A stretch of DNA of 64,000 nucleotides from Leifsonia sp. EB41 (GCF_041262565.1 NZ_JBGCCJ010000001.1:2852001-2916000), one strand, 5' to 3'; shown: positions 1-10,087, counted from the first letter of the stretch. Translations and numbers: made by a program. Notes: generated by a model from the letters alone, not told the origin.

Positions 1-614
1 TCCCGGAGTACGACCGTTCACCCGAGGTGCACTACCCGGTGGCCAACGAGCAGTCGTACGCCGCGGCGCAGTGGGTGACGAAGCACGGCGCCGAGAAGGG
101 CCTCGACGCCTCGCGGCTAGCCGTGGCGGGCGACTCCGTCGGCGGCAACATGGCGATCGCCCTCACCCTCATGGCGAAGGAGCGCGGGGACGTGCGCTTC
201 GCTCAGCAGGTGTTGTTCTACCCGGTGACCGACGCCTCCTTCGACGACGGCTCCTACGAGGAGTTCGCCGAAGGCTACTTCCTCAGTCGCGCCGGCATGA
301 AGTGGTTCTGGGACCAGTACACGACCAGCGAGAAGGACCGGGCGCAGATCACCGCGTCCCCACTGCGGGCGTCGGTCGAGCAGCTCGCCGGGCTCCCGCC
401 CGCGCTCGTCATCACGGGCGAGGCCGACGTGCTCCGCGACGAGGGCGAGGCGTTCGCCCGCAAGCTGCGCCGAGCCGGCGTCCCGGTGACCTCGGTGCGG
501 TTCGGCGGGATCATCCACGACTTCGTGATGGTCAACTCGATGCACGACACGAACGCCGCGAAAGCGGCGATCCGACTGGCGGTCGCGGCGCTGTCCGACG
601 CGCTCGGCGCTTAG
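1..614 (+). CDS. Alpha/beta hydrolase of the HSL (hormone-sensitive lipase) family, 3' part only
   Basis: The gene enters from the left edge of the window; the frame is open from base 3, so the true start lies outside. The visible part carries the nucleophile elbow GDSVGGNMA (family form GDSAGG), an acid region ITGEADVLRDEG with the catalytic Asp, and a C-terminal HDFVM with the catalytic His, in the order typical of alpha/beta-hydrolase fold-3 carboxylesterases. The N-terminal HGGG oxyanion motif is expected upstream and cannot be checked. These enzymes hydrolyse esters or lactones of small acids. A 12-bp-stem hairpin follows the stop, then a MaoC gene on the same strand, so both may serve one catabolic pathway. 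Substrate unknown. Confidence 0.85.
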   Translation, partial: PEYDRSPEVHYPVANEQSYAAAQWVTKHGAEKGLDASRLAVAGDSVGGNMAIALTLMAKERGDVRFAQQVLFYPVTDASFDDGSYEEFAEGYFLSRAGMKWFWDQYTTSEKDRAQITASPLRASVEQLAGLPPALVITGEADVLRDEGEAFARKLRRAGVPVTSVRFGGIIHDFVMVNSMHDTNAAKAAIRLAVAALSDALGA

Positions 615-616
615 GC

Positions 617-649
617 CCGTGGCCGGGGAAAGAGGCGCCCCGGCCACGG
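617..649 (+). terminator. Intercistronic hairpin, possible terminator
   Basis: A perfect 12-bp stem, CCGTGGCCGGGG at 617-628 pairing with CCCCGGCCACGG at 638-649, with a 9-nt loop. No T-run follows, so it may attenuate or stabilise message ends between the esterase and the MaoC gene rather than end transcription fully. Confidence 0.55.
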
Positions 650-675
650 CACCATCCCTTCGGAAGAGGAGAGAC

Positions 676-1377
676 ATGACGACATCCAGCAACACCGACA
701 CTTTCGACCCGGCGACCTTCGCTCTCGTCGAGGCCCGGACATTCGAGGAGTTGACGGTCGGCGAGGTGTTCCGAGCCCCGAGCCGTACCCTGACCGACGC
801 GCACGCGTCGGCGTTCCAGGCCGTGTCCGCCGACAACCACCCCGTGCACTACGACGTGGAGTGGGCGCGGGCGCACGGGCATTCCGCGCCCGTTGTCCAC
901 GGGCTGCAGGTGCTGGCGTTCACAGCCCCGGGCGCCACGCTGTTCCCGCACGTCATCGGCGAGGTGTTCGTCGCGTTCACGGGGTTGAGCTGCGAGTTCC
1001 TCGGCGAGGTGCATTCCGGCGACACCCTCTACCCGCAACTGGAGATCACCGCGCTGACGCCCTCCGGAGCCACCGGCACGGTGACCGCGCGGGCGACGGT
1101 GCACAACCAACAGGGTGAACTGGTCCTCGCCGGCGAGCACCGCTATCTGTTACAGCGGACGCCGGGGTTCGAGGCCGACATCAAGCCGCTGTTCCGGGAG
1201 TTCGATCGGTCGAGCATGCAGAAGGCGTTTGATCTGTGGGACCGGGACGACGTCGTCGCGCATCAGGACGCCATCCTGGAGCGGCTCACCTCCGGAGCAA
1301 TGCCGTGCGACGGCGCCTGGCCGAAACCGGATGTCGCTCTGTTCCAGCGCTGGATCGACGCCGGTTCGCGGTCTTGA
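676..1377 (+). CDS. MaoC-like (R)-specific hydratase domain protein with an extra C-terminal domain
   Basis: Start chosen at ATG 676, which has the purine-rich GGAAGAGGAGAG just upstream; an upstream in-frame start at 619 would overlap the hairpin. Residues about 15-160 resemble a MaoC hotdog hydratase: a DAHASAFQAVSADNHPVHYD segment holds the D/H catalytic pair, followed by HGLQVLAF. MaoC proteins hydrate or dehydrate 2-enoyl-CoA thioesters. The last 60 residues (from about 170) are not hotdog: they hold FREFDRSSM, DLWDRDDV, a MPCDGAW motif and RWIDAGSRS, a module I believe recurs at actinobacterial protein C-termini. It follows the esterase on the same strand. Actual substrate is unknown. 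Confidence 0.75.
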   Translation: MTTSSNTDTFDPATFALVEARTFEELTVGEVFRAPSRTLTDAHASAFQAVSADNHPVHYDVEWARAHGHSAPVVHGLQVLAFTAPGATLFPHVIGEVFVAFTGLSCEFLGEVHSGDTLYPQLEITALTPSGATGTVTARATVHNQQGELVLAGEHRYLLQRTPGFEADIKPLFREFDRSSMQKAFDLWDRDDVVAHQDAILERLTSGAMPCDGAWPKPDVALFQRWIDAGSRS

Positions 1378-1919
1378 GAGGGACGGGATGATCACGGACT
1401 CGGGTGTACAAATGTCACATGTCAAAGCGGATCTCATTTGACTACATTTTGGCTACAACTGTGCAAGATCAAATGAGGTTCTACGAGATCACAAGAGGTC
1501 ATACTTCGTTGACACTCCGCGGAAGTTCACCTCGATGGCGGGCCTTAGGGCCCCGAACTAGAGTTCAAATCCCACGACGGAGATCCGGACCTTCAATTGG
1601 TTCCGCACGTCCCCCGCGGCCTGCCGATCTCGCGGCACATAAGACCGTCGAGGGCGTCGGAGATCGGCAGCAACTGGCCCGAGTGCGTCAACAAAACCAC
1701 CCGATCTGAACCGCCGCCGGCGGCGCTGTCCTTGACGGTTGTGTGTCTTTCCGCCGCCCGATCGTAGCTCGTTCCCGGTGCTTCCGTGCCGGGCTTTCGC
1801 GGCATATCCTCACTCGCTGCGCTCCCTCCGGTATTCCACGGTCCCCGCACTCCGCCCCTCCCACTCGCCACTGATCTCCCCGCCGGAAAGGCAAACAAAC
1901 GATCAACCAGGGAGTGATC
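1378..1919. other. Intergenic stretch with no convincing gene
   Basis: This stretch is AT-richer at its left end than neighbouring genes and shows no frame with sensible protein features. It holds the tRNA-like fragment at 1559-1576 described separately. The rest I cannot assign; it looks like an old insertion scar. Confidence 0.5.
1559..1576 (+). repeat. tRNA T-loop-like fragment, repeated at 9721
   Basis: The 18-mer TAGAGTTCAAATCCCACG matches TAGAGTTCGAATCCCACG at 9721-9738 with one difference. GTTCRAATCC is the universal tRNA T-loop signature, but the T-stem does not pair (TAGAG against CCCAC) and no acceptor or anticodon arms are visible, so it is not a working tRNA. It fits a truncated attachment-site copy left by an element that integrates at a tRNA 3' end. 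Confidence 0.45.
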
Positions 1920-1922
1920 AGG

Positions 1923-2225
1923 ATGCGGGTATTCGTCATCGATACGAGAAACATGGGTCCGGAACTGCAGGGCGGACTGATCGGCGTGGTCGGCTCGAGC
2001 AGCCCATCAGCGGGGGAGAAGAAGGAGTGCGTGGACACGGTGAGCCGGTATGCCGTCGATGGGTGGGCGATCGCGGCGGACCCGCGCACAGCGATCGGTC
2101 GGCTGGCGGCGCTGACAGCCGAGACGGCATGTGTTCCGTTCGTGGCCTTCAACCGTGTGGCGCAGCGGGGCGGTCCCGTCGTCGGGCCGTCGACGGTTGG
2201 GGCATCCACTCACGGACTGTCCTGA
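1923..2225 (+). CDS. Small hypothetical protein, doubtful
   Basis: About 100 residues starting at ATG 1923 after GGGAGTGATCAGG, which could act as a ribosome-binding site. The product begins MRVFVIDTRN, reads like plausible protein up to VAFNRVAQRG, then becomes low-complexity. No family recognised. It sits between the tRNA-like scar and the hairpin at 2251, in a region otherwise without genes, so it may be a fragment of a larger gene or a chance frame. Confidence 0.3.
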   Translation: MRVFVIDTRNMGPELQGGLIGVVGSSSPSAGEKKECVDTVSRYAVDGWAIAADPRTAIGRLAALTAETACVPFVAFNRVAQRGGPVVGPSTVGASTHGLS

Positions 2226-2250
2226 ACGCGCGAACGTGAAGCGGACGAGA

Positions 2251-2277
2251 ACGGCGGCTGTTGGACAGCCGCCGTTT
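2251..2277. terminator. Strong hairpin (12-bp stem), near-copy at 29676
   Basis: AACGGCGGCTGT at 2251-2262 pairs perfectly with ACAGCCGCCGTT at 2266-2277 around a TGG loop, followed by TTGTCGTTGA. A near-identical unit with the same stem and the same downstream TTGTCGTTGA lies at 29676-29702, immediately after a tRNA 3' end. It can serve as terminator for the convergent lacI-type gene and anything from the left. Confidence 0.7.
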
Positions 2278-2294
2278 GTCGTTGACGGGGGAAT

Positions 2295-3365
2295 TCAGGC
2301 GAGAGGTGCGGTCGAGTCCCGCACGACGAGCTTGGGCGGCACCAACTCGCGGCCGAGCCCGACGTTCCCGCCCCCGATGAGCGTGAGAAGTGCGTCGAGC
2401 GCCCGGCGGCCCAGCTCCTCGTATGGTTGCCGGACCGTCGTCAGGGGCGGGTCGACGATGAGGGCGGCCCGTTCGTCGTCGAAGCCGACGAGCGAGACGT
2501 CCGTCGGCACGCTTCGCCCCGCCGCCCGAAGGGAACGGAGGACCGGAGCGGCGATCTCGTCGGCCTCGCAGAAGATCGCGTCGATCTCTGGGGAGGAGGC
2601 GAGAAAGTGCTCGAACTCCGGGTAGGTCCGCTGCGATTCGTCGACCGTGTCAGCGCACGCGATCACGAGCTGTTCCCGGTAGGGGATACCGGCATCCGCG
2701 AGCGCATCACGATAGCCGAGCAGGCGCTCTTTGACGTAGAACGCGCTGTAGTCGCTGCCGACGTAGGCGATGTTGCGCCGACCGAGGCCGAGGAGATGCT
2801 CCACGCCCTGTCTGGCACCGAGCCTGCTGTCGGTCACGATTGTAGGAAGCACCAGGTCCTCGGCGACGTCGTCGATGGTCATCACCGGCAGCCGAAGGCG
2901 GTGTGCCGCATCGGCGACCCCGGCGTCGTCGGCCGATCCGAAGATCAGGAGTCCTTCGGTCGGAACCTCCACCAGGCTCGCCACGATGGCGGCGGCGGTC
3001 GACGGCCCCGCGTACGGGAGGGTGCGCGGGCCTTCCTCCGCGGGGCGCTCCGCCGTGGCGAACGGCTGGACCAGCACGCGGTAGCCGAGTTCGTGGGCCG
3101 CTGCGGTCGCGCCGCGCACCGCGGGGTCCCACCAGCCCCAGATCCCCTCCGGGAGCAGGATGCTCACCGCGCGGTAGTCCGAGGTGCGCAGCGCCCGCGC
3201 CGTGACGGAGGGGCGGTAGCCGAGCCGGTCGGCCACGGCGCGGATCCGCAAGCGGGTGTCTGCGCTCACGTCCGGATGATCCTGGGGGGCGAGCGCTCGT
3301 GAAACGGTCGCGATGCCGACGCCGGCCTCCTTCGATACGTCGGCCAGAGTGACTCTGCGAGCCAT
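2295..3365 (-). CDS. LacI-family transcriptional regulator
   Basis: 356 residues, usual family length. The N-terminal helix-turn-helix reads VTLADVSKEAGVGIATVSRAL with the hinge LGYRPSVTARALR, followed by a periplasmic-binding-protein-like effector domain that ends in a DERAALIVDPPLTTVRQP segment typical of the C-terminal lobe. Such proteins repress by binding a palindrome and release it on binding a sugar or related ligand. It is transcribed away from the ABC importer starting at 3552, and the 186-bp gap contains a clear operator over the promoter. It is the likely local repressor of the importer and glycosidase operon; the inducer is unknown. Confidence 0.93.
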   Translation of the reverse strand: MARRVTLADVSKEAGVGIATVSRALAPQDHPDVSADTRLRIRAVADRLGYRPSVTARALRTSDYRAVSILLPEGIWGWWDPAVRGATAAAHELGYRVLVQPFATAERPAEEGPRTLPYAGPSTAAAIVASLVEVPTEGLLIFGSADDAGVADAAHRLRLPVMTIDDVAEDLVLPTIVTDSRLGARQGVEHLLGLGRRNIAYVGSDYSAFYVKERLLGYRDALADAGIPYREQLVIACADTVDESQRTYPEFEHFLASSPEIDAIFCEADEIAAPVLRSLRAAGRSVPTDVSLVGFDDERAALIVDPPLTTVRQPYEELGRRALDALLTLIGGGNVGLGRELVPPKLVVRDSTAPLA

Positions 3366-3405
3366 CCGTTAACCCCCTTCGGTCGTGCGGCGCGAGAAGT
3401 GCTGC

Positions 3406-3434
3406 TTGACATCTCGGCCCTTGCGGAATAGCTT
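3406..3434 (+). promoter_or_regulatory. Predicted promoter of the PotD-like importer operon
   Basis: A perfect -35 box TTGACA (3406-3411), a 17-bp spacer and a weak -10 TAGCTT (3429-3434). The -10 overlaps the left arm of the operator at 3434-3465, so a bound LacI protein would block transcription start. Confidence 0.6.
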
Positions 3435-3465
3435 ACCGGTAACGCCACCGGAAACGTTACCGGTA
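3434..3465. promoter_or_regulatory. LacI-type operator, 11-bp inverted repeat
   Basis: TACCGGTAACG (3434-3444) and CGTTACCGGTA (3455-3465) form a perfect inverted repeat with a 10-bp spacer; the right half also holds GGAAACGTTACC, close to the usual LacI-family palindrome centred on CG. It lies between the divergent regulator and importer genes, and probably controls both. Confidence 0.7.
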
Positions 3466-3551
3466 TCGAATCCGGATCGCCAGTCCCTCCGGCTCGAGCA
3501 ACTGCGATCCGGCGGCCCTCCATACGTCAACGAAGATCAAGGAGATTCGAC

Positions 3552-4676
3552 GTGAATCGACCACATAGCATCAGCGGGCGGCGCCGTCGTTCCCGCCGGG
3601 CGCTCGCCATCGTGGCCGCGGGAGCGGCCGCCGTCGCCGTCGGCCTGACCGGCTGCTCGCTGTCGCCGAGCACCGCGAGCGGCGGCAACACCCTGACCGT
3701 AGCGACCTGGAAGGGTTACGGGGCCGACCTGCCCTGGGCCGCTGCCGAGTTCAAGAAGGAGACCGGCGCGACCGTCAAGTACGAGTTCATCGACTCCGAG
3801 TCGAGCGAGCTACAGCTGCTGAAGAAGGCGAACGGTGCGATCGACGTCGCGCTGCCGAACATCCAGTACATCGGCCAGGGGATCGATCAGGGGCTCTTCC
3901 ACTCCCTCGACTCCAGCAAGCTGACGAACTACAAGGACCTCTACCCGGAGTTCTCCGGCCGCACGGAGATCCGCAAGGACGGTGACCTATATGGCGTCCC
4001 GTGGACCTGGGGAAGCTCAGGAGTCTTCTACGACAGCGCCAAGGTCAGCCCGGCGACCGACTCGCTCGGCGTGCTGTGGGACCCGAAGTACAAGGGTCAG
4101 ATCGCACTGTTCGACGATCCGACCGTGCTCGTCCCGCTGACGGCCCTGTATCTCGGTGAGGACCCGCAGAATCCCGACATGGCGAAGGTCACGCCGGCGC
4201 TGCAGAAGCTGAAGGACAACGCAAAGCTGCTGTACTCGTCGAGCGATGACCTGGCGAAGGCAGTCGCGAGCGGTTCGGTGGTGGCCGGCACCGGCGACTC
4301 CGGGAGCCTCGGGAGCCTGATCGCGAGCAAGGCCGCGGGCACGGAGAACTTCAGGTATGAGATCCCGAAGGAGGGCGCGGTCGGGTGGATCGACAACTGG
4401 GCGATCGCTGCTAAGACGCAGCACCTCGATCTCGCCTACACGTGGCTGAACTTCATGACGAGCCCGAGTTTCCTGGCGAAGTGGGCGAACACTCCCGCTG
4501 ACGCGTCGCCCGCGCCCGCGAATAAGAGCGTCGTGGACTCGTTGCCCGCCTCGACCATGAATCGTCTGCAGGCGAACCCCGACAAGATCTCCCGTCTGGC
4601 CCTGCAGCTGCCCGAGCCCGCTGACCGGCTGCAGTCATGGGTCGACGCGTGGACCCAGGTCAAGGCCGGTTCCTGA
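3552..4676 (+). CDS. ABC importer substrate-binding lipoprotein, PotD/AfuA-like family
   Basis: 374 residues. The N-terminus has an arginine-rich stretch (RRRRSRRALAIVAAG) and a lipobox LTGC (Cys near residue 35), so it is exported, possibly by the Tat route, and lipid-anchored outside the membrane. The mature part begins NTLTVATWKGYG and resembles family 1/8 binding proteins for polyamines, iron or organic phosphonates, with the typical GVPWTWGS and GWIDNWAI segments. It is the first gene of an operon with two permeases, an ATPase and a family 3 glycosidase; the stop overlaps the next start (TGATG). The glycosidase suggests a sugar or amino-sugar derivative, but the family alone would suggest a polyamine. 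Confidence 0.85.
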   Translation: MNRPHSISGRRRRSRRALAIVAAGAAAVAVGLTGCSLSPSTASGGNTLTVATWKGYGADLPWAAAEFKKETGATVKYEFIDSESSELQLLKKANGAIDVALPNIQYIGQGIDQGLFHSLDSSKLTNYKDLYPEFSGRTEIRKDGDLYGVPWTWGSSGVFYDSAKVSPATDSLGVLWDPKYKGQIALFDDPTVLVPLTALYLGEDPQNPDMAKVTPALQKLKDNAKLLYSSSDDLAKAVASGSVVAGTGDSGSLGSLIASKAAGTENFRYEIPKEGAVGWIDNWAIAAKTQHLDLAYTWLNFMTSPSFLAKWANTPADASPAPANKSVVDSLPASTMNRLQANPDKISRLALQLPEPADRLQSWVDAWTQVKAGS

Positions 4677-5650
4677 TGACCACCACCCCGCTGTCTCTGG
4701 CCCGCCGTCCCCGGCGGCAGGCCAGGGGGGCCCTGGGCACGGGGCTACTGCTGACTCCAGGCGGGATCCTGCTGATCCTGTTCGCCCTGCTTCCGTTGGT
4801 GGCGCTGCTGGTGATTGGGTTCACGAACGACGCCGGTGGCGTCACCGTCGAGAACTTCGCGCAGATGCTCGGGAGCCCCGTCTACGTCTCGCTGCTCGGC
4901 CGGACGCTGCTGATTGCGTTCTGCGTGACCGTGGTCAGCATCGCGCTGGCCTGGCCCGCGGCGTGGGCCTTGGCCCGGTACACCAGGCCCAAGGCCAAGC
5001 CGATGATCCTGGGCTTCGTCATCATCCCGTACATCACGTCCCAACTGCTGTTGATCTACGGTTTCGTGAGCCTGATCCAGGCCGGCGGACCGATCATGTC
5101 GCTGCTCACGGCGATCGGGCTGACCGACGCGCAGGCATCGATCATGTACACGCCGGCCGCTAGCATCCTGATGCTCGTCATCGAGAGCATCCCGACCGCG
5201 ATCCTGGTGATGTACTCGGCGTCCGAGCAGATCGACGGGTCGGTGCTGGAGGCCTCCCGGACTCTGAGTGCGTCCAAGGGGTTCGTATTCACGCGGGTGG
5301 TCTGGCCGCTGTCCACCGCGATGATCGCCGTGAACTTCGCGCTGACGTTCGTGCAGACGGTGGGTGCGTTCGCCGAGCCGACCATCCTCGGTGGCCCGAA
5401 CGGCCAGATGCTCGGCAACACGATCGCGTCGCAGCTCTCATCGGGAGTCCACCAGCAGTTCGCGGTGGCGATGTCGCTGGTGCTGCTCGTGGCGTCGCTG
5501 GCGATCGTCGGCGCCGTGACCGGGCTGCTGACCTGGTCACGGAATTCGCTCTCGGGTGTGTCCAGAGCACATCGGCCCAGGAGCGAGAGCGTGACTGCCC
5601 AGACTCGCATCGCTGAGGATGCGCTGACCACGGAAGGGGTGCTCCGATGA
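4676..5650 (+). CDS. ABC importer permease, PotB-like
   Basis: Start at ATG 4676, overlapping the binding-protein stop by one base. About 324 residues with six or so hydrophobic segments, beginning GLLLTPGGILLILFALLPLVALLV. The conserved EAA loop reads EASRTLSASKGFVFTRVVWP near residue 200, the contact site for the ATPase. It forms the membrane channel with the downstream PotC-like protein. It ends in an ATGA overlap with that gene, so the two are translationally coupled. Confidence 0.9.
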   Translation: MTTTPLSLARRPRRQARGALGTGLLLTPGGILLILFALLPLVALLVIGFTNDAGGVTVENFAQMLGSPVYVSLLGRTLLIAFCVTVVSIALAWPAAWALARYTRPKAKPMILGFVIIPYITSQLLLIYGFVSLIQAGGPIMSLLTAIGLTDAQASIMYTPAASILMLVIESIPTAILVMYSASEQIDGSVLEASRTLSASKGFVFTRVVWPLSTAMIAVNFALTFVQTVGAFAEPTILGGPNGQMLGNTIASQLSSGVHQQFAVAMSLVLLVASLAIVGAVTGLLTWSRNSLSGVSRAHRPRSESVTAQTRIAEDALTTEGVLR

Positions 5651-6458
5651 AGACCGCCGTCCTCCCTCGCCTGATGAAAATCTGGCTGTACGTACTCTTG
5701 GTGATCCTGGCGTTGCCGCTGCTCGCGATGACGACCTTGAGCCTGAATCAGTCCCGGTATGGGACCTTCCCGTTCCACTTCACCTTTGATTGGTATGCGA
5801 ACCTCGCCCATGATCAGGCGTTGGTGGATGCGCTGTTGACCAGCCTGAACCTGGCCGCGCAGGCGACGATCTTCGCAGTGATCGTGGGCACCCTGTTGGC
5901 GTTGGGCATGGCGAGGGCGAAGGCGTTCGTCACCCTTCCGATCAACGGGTTACTGCTAGCACTGTTGACGGTGCCGGCGCTGATCCTCGCCGCCGGCTTC
6001 GTCGTGGTGTTCGGTTGGCTGGGCCTCGGGTCGAGCACGCTCGGGCTGATCCTCGCCTCGATCGTGACCTCGTTGCCGTTCGTCGTGCTGATCGTCTCCG
6101 GCCGGCTGCGCGACCTGAACCCGAACTACGCGGAGGCGGCGCACTCGCTGGGCGCCGGTCCGCTGCGGACGTTCCTGACCATCACCATCCCGCTGATCGG
6201 GCCGTCTATCATCGCGGGAGGCCTGCTGGCGTTCGTGATCACGTTCAACAACTTCGCGATCCAGCTCTTTCTCGCCCCGATCGGGGTCTCGACCCTGCCG
6301 GTGCAGATCTACTCGATGGTTCGCCTCGGCGTGACACCGGACGTGGACGCGCTGGCGACGATCATCATCCTCTCCACGGTACTGCTGGTGGTCATCCTCA
6401 ACTGGCTGTCCGGCAACGCCGCCAAGCTCTTCACGACCTCTACGAACAAAGGAAACTG

Positions 6459-6459
<1 letters not shown>
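5647..6459 (+). CDS. ABC importer permease, PotC-like
   Basis: 270 residues with about six membrane segments. The EAA motif is EAAHSLGAGPLRTFLTITIP near residue 160. The start ATG overlaps the stop of the PotB-like gene, and its own stop overlaps the ATPase start (TGATG), so four genes are tightly coupled. It pairs with the upstream permease to form the importer channel. Confidence 0.9.
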
Positions 6460-7529
<1,070 letters not shown>

Positions 7530-7568
7530 GCCCACCCGACCCCTGTTCTCCCCACGAAAGCGAACTCG

Positions 7569-9362
7569 ATGACCACCCCTGACTACCTCGACCCGTCCCT
7601 GACTCCGGCCCGGCGGACCGCTGACCTCATCCCGCGGATGACGCTGGAGGAGAAGGCCGGGCTCCTCTTCCACCCGCAGACCGAGCTGCCCTCGTCGGTC
7701 GGGTTCGGCGAGGCGCGGGCCGATGAGATCGCGCGTGGCGACGTGTCGGACAAGCTCATCTCCCACTTCAACGTCCTCAACGGCACGAGCGCGGTCGAGG
7801 TCGCCACATGGACGAACCGCTTGCAGGAGTGGGCGGCCGATACGCGTCTCGGTATCCCGATCACCTTCTCGTCCGACCCGCGCAACGGGTACCGCAGCAC
7901 GCCGTTCACCGGGCAGACCATCGACGAGCTCTCAAAGTGGCCCGAGCCGACCGGCCTCGGCGCCATCGGAGATCCCGAGCGGGCGCGCGAGTTCGGCGAC
8001 GCGATCCGCAAGGAGTTCCTCGCGATGGGGATCCGGGTGTACCTGGGCCCGATGGCGGATCTCTACACCGAGCCCCGCTGGACCCGCGGGTTCGGCACCT
8101 TCGGCGAGGACGTACGGATCGTATCCGGGCTCACGCGGGCGTTCATCGCCGGTCTGCGCGGCGGTTCCTCTCTCGGCGCCGACAGTGTGGCGGCCGTACT
8201 CAAGCACTTCCCGGGGGCAGGGCCGCAGAAGGACGGGAACGATGCGGTCGATTCGCGCTTCCCCGACCAGGTGTACCCGGGTGGGAGGCAGGAGTTGCAC
8301 CTCCAGCCGTTCGTCGACGCCATCGCCGACGGGGTAACCCAGGTCATGACCTACTACGGCCGCCCCGTTGGCACTGAGTGGGAGGAGGTCGGCTTCGCGT
8401 TCAACGCTCCTGTCGTGCGCGACCTGCTCCGCGGCCGCCTCGGCTACGGCGGCATCGTCATGAGCGACTGGAACGTCGTCGGAACGGCGACCATCGAGGG
8501 CAAGACCTTCGGCCCCAACGCGTACGGGGTCGAGGATCGCACGATCGCCGAGCGGCTGAGCATCGCCCTGACGAACGGGATCGACCAGTTCGGCGGCGAC
8601 ACCCTGACGGCGGAGCTCGCCCAGGCCGTCAGGGACGGCCTCGTGCACGAGGGCCGGATCGACAAGTCCGTCGAACGGCTGCTTCTCGAGAAGTTCCGTC
8701 TCGGGCTTTTCGAGCGCCGGTATGTCGACCTCGACAATGCGCGCGTCGTCGGTTCCGATCCCGAGCTGGCTGCGCGCGGTACCCGGGCGCAGGCCGACGC
8801 GATGGTCTTCCTCAGCGGAGAGCAGCCGGGTGCGCTGCCGGTTCGGCCGCTCACCCGGGTGTACGCGGAAGGCGTCGACCTGGCCGCGACCGACCACGAC
8901 TTCGTCGCCGTCGACGCGCCGGACGAGGCGGAGATCGCGCTGGTCCAGCTGGACTCGCCATGGGAATCCGACCCGGCAAGCCCGCTCGGAGACTACTTCC
9001 GCACCGGCAGTCTCGAGTTCGCGGACGAGACCGTCGCACACCTCCGCGAGTTGGCCTCCCGGATGCCCGTGCTTCTATTCGTCTACCTCGAACGGCCGGC
9101 CGTCCTGACAGCGGTCGCGCCGCACGCCGCGGCCATCGTCGGCCACTTCGGCGCGAGCGACCAGGTGATCGTCGACGCAATCGCGGGCGGCAACCGCTTT
9201 GGAGCCCGACTCCCGTTCGACCTGCCGCGAAGCATGGCGGCTGTGGAGACCTCACGCGAAGACGTGCCATTCGACACGGCGGACCCGCTGTTCCGAGCAG
9301 GCGACGGAGGCATCCGCACCCGCAATGTCCCGACGACCAATGGGATTCGCGTAAGCGTGTAA
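7569..9362 (+). CDS. Glycoside hydrolase family 3 enzyme (beta-glucosidase-like)
   Basis: 597 residues, no signal peptide, so probably cytoplasmic. Family 3 landmarks are present: DPRNGY near 103, the ADLYTEPRWTRGFGTFGED block (164-181), KHFPG at 212-216 and the nucleophile motif GGIVMSDW with Asp 300. The C-terminal sandwich domain follows (YLERPAVLTAVAPHAAAIVG) but is short and the fibronectin-like third domain is missing. Such enzymes release beta-linked glucose, xylose or N-acetylglucosamine from the non-reducing end. It ends the LacI-controlled importer operon, so it probably cleaves the imported compound inside the cell. Which glycoside is not visible. Confidence 0.88.
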   Translation: MTTPDYLDPSLTPARRTADLIPRMTLEEKAGLLFHPQTELPSSVGFGEARADEIARGDVSDKLISHFNVLNGTSAVEVATWTNRLQEWAADTRLGIPITFSSDPRNGYRSTPFTGQTIDELSKWPEPTGLGAIGDPERAREFGDAIRKEFLAMGIRVYLGPMADLYTEPRWTRGFGTFGEDVRIVSGLTRAFIAGLRGGSSLGADSVAAVLKHFPGAGPQKDGNDAVDSRFPDQVYPGGRQELHLQPFVDAIADGVTQVMTYYGRPVGTEWEEVGFAFNAPVVRDLLRGRLGYGGIVMSDWNVVGTATIEGKTFGPNAYGVEDRTIAERLSIALTNGIDQFGGDTLTAELAQAVRDGLVHEGRIDKSVERLLLEKFRLGLFERRYVDLDNARVVGSDPELAARGTRAQADAMVFLSGEQPGALPVRPLTRVYAEGVDLAATDHDFVAVDAPDEAEIALVQLDSPWESDPASPLGDYFRTGSLEFADETVAHLRELASRMPVLLFVYLERPAVLTAVAPHAAAIVGHFGASDQVIVDAIAGGNRFGARLPFDLPRSMAAVETSREDVPFDTADPLFRAGDGGIRTRNVPTTNGIRVSV

Positions 9363-9599
9363 CCGGAGACGTCACGGATCTCGCACCCGTCTTCCGTCTC
9401 GGGTGAATGAACCTCCGACAAACATGGATGGACCCAGGTGATCGAGCTGGACCATCCGGTGGAGGGAGTGCTGACGTGATGAGCGAAACCATCGATCGAG
9501 CGGACACACGAGCGCCACGACCGGGAGGAGCACCGTCGCCGCACGCTCACCGGCGTGTCTTGAGACATCAGACGGCCAAGATCGTTGCAGCACCAAATC

Positions 9600-9617
9600 T
9601 GCGCACATTTTGCGCAC
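9600..9617. repeat. Tandem GCxCGCA-type repeat near a tRNA end
   Basis: TGCGCACATTTTGCGCAC consists of two TGCGCAC units around ATTT. A similar layout (CCCGCATTTxxCCCGCAC) is seen twice at 29494-29518 and 29725-29748, in each case close to a tRNA 3' fragment. Likely part of an integrase-gene end or attachment region. Confidence 0.35.
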
Positions 9618-9720
9618 GACTGAGTGAGGTCGTATGGGTTCGGATAGGGTCGCCTGAGCATCTAGATCGTTGATTTTCCGGGTTTTTCGGCTTTCGTCCG
9701 GGAGACAGAAGGGCACTGGA

Positions 9721-9748
9721 TAGAGTTCGAATCCCACGCCCTCCGCCA
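9721..9748 (+). other. tRNA 3'-end fragment with CCA (attachment-site remnant)
   Basis: The stretch reads TAGAGTTCGAATCCCACG, then CCCTCCGCCA: T-loop, 3' strand of a T-stem (CCCAC), acceptor strand, discriminator G and CCA. The 5' side of the T-stem (TAGAG) does not pair with CCCAC and no upstream arms are present, so the 5' part of the tRNA has been replaced. That is what remains at the far end of an element integrated into a tRNA, with the acceptor CTCCG suggesting a serine-type tRNA; the isotype is a guess. Confidence 0.5.
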
Positions 9749-10087
9749 AGGTGTTGGCGTGGCTAAGGAGAGTGTGCCAGTAACGGGTCACGGATGAAGG
9801 CCAACCTTACGCAGCAGGACAAGTCAGACTCCCGCTACCGCAGATGTGCTCGCAAAAGTCTGCGAACACCCAGCAATGCCGAATGTATTCGCACGTTGAC
9901 GCACGCAGACAGGGGTGGGCTACATCGCGCCGTCAACGCGGAGCGGCACCGCGAGACGCGCTGCAGGACCCGAAACTGGCAGAGAAGGTTCGAGAAGCTG
10001 GCGCCTCGGTCGCGCCCAGTGATGCACGGCGACGGTAAAACACTGACGACGCGGGGCAATCGCGTTGATCGATGGTAGACAGGGGCA

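Larger units (their letters stand above)
9363..10087. other. Intergenic scar region, no gene seen
   Basis: 725 bases without a believable frame. It holds the imperfect repeat TGCGCACATTTTGCGCAC at 9600-9617, of the type also found at 29494 and 29725, and a tRNA 3' end with encoded CCA at 9721-9748. Together these look like remains of an integrated element next to a tRNA target. The right half (9750-10087) I cannot assign. Confidence 0.55.

Noticed and set aside
1404-1709. 101-codon frame after the MaoC gene
   Set aside because: Its GPRTRVQIPRR stretch is the well-known translation of a tRNA T-loop region, so it is not a gene.
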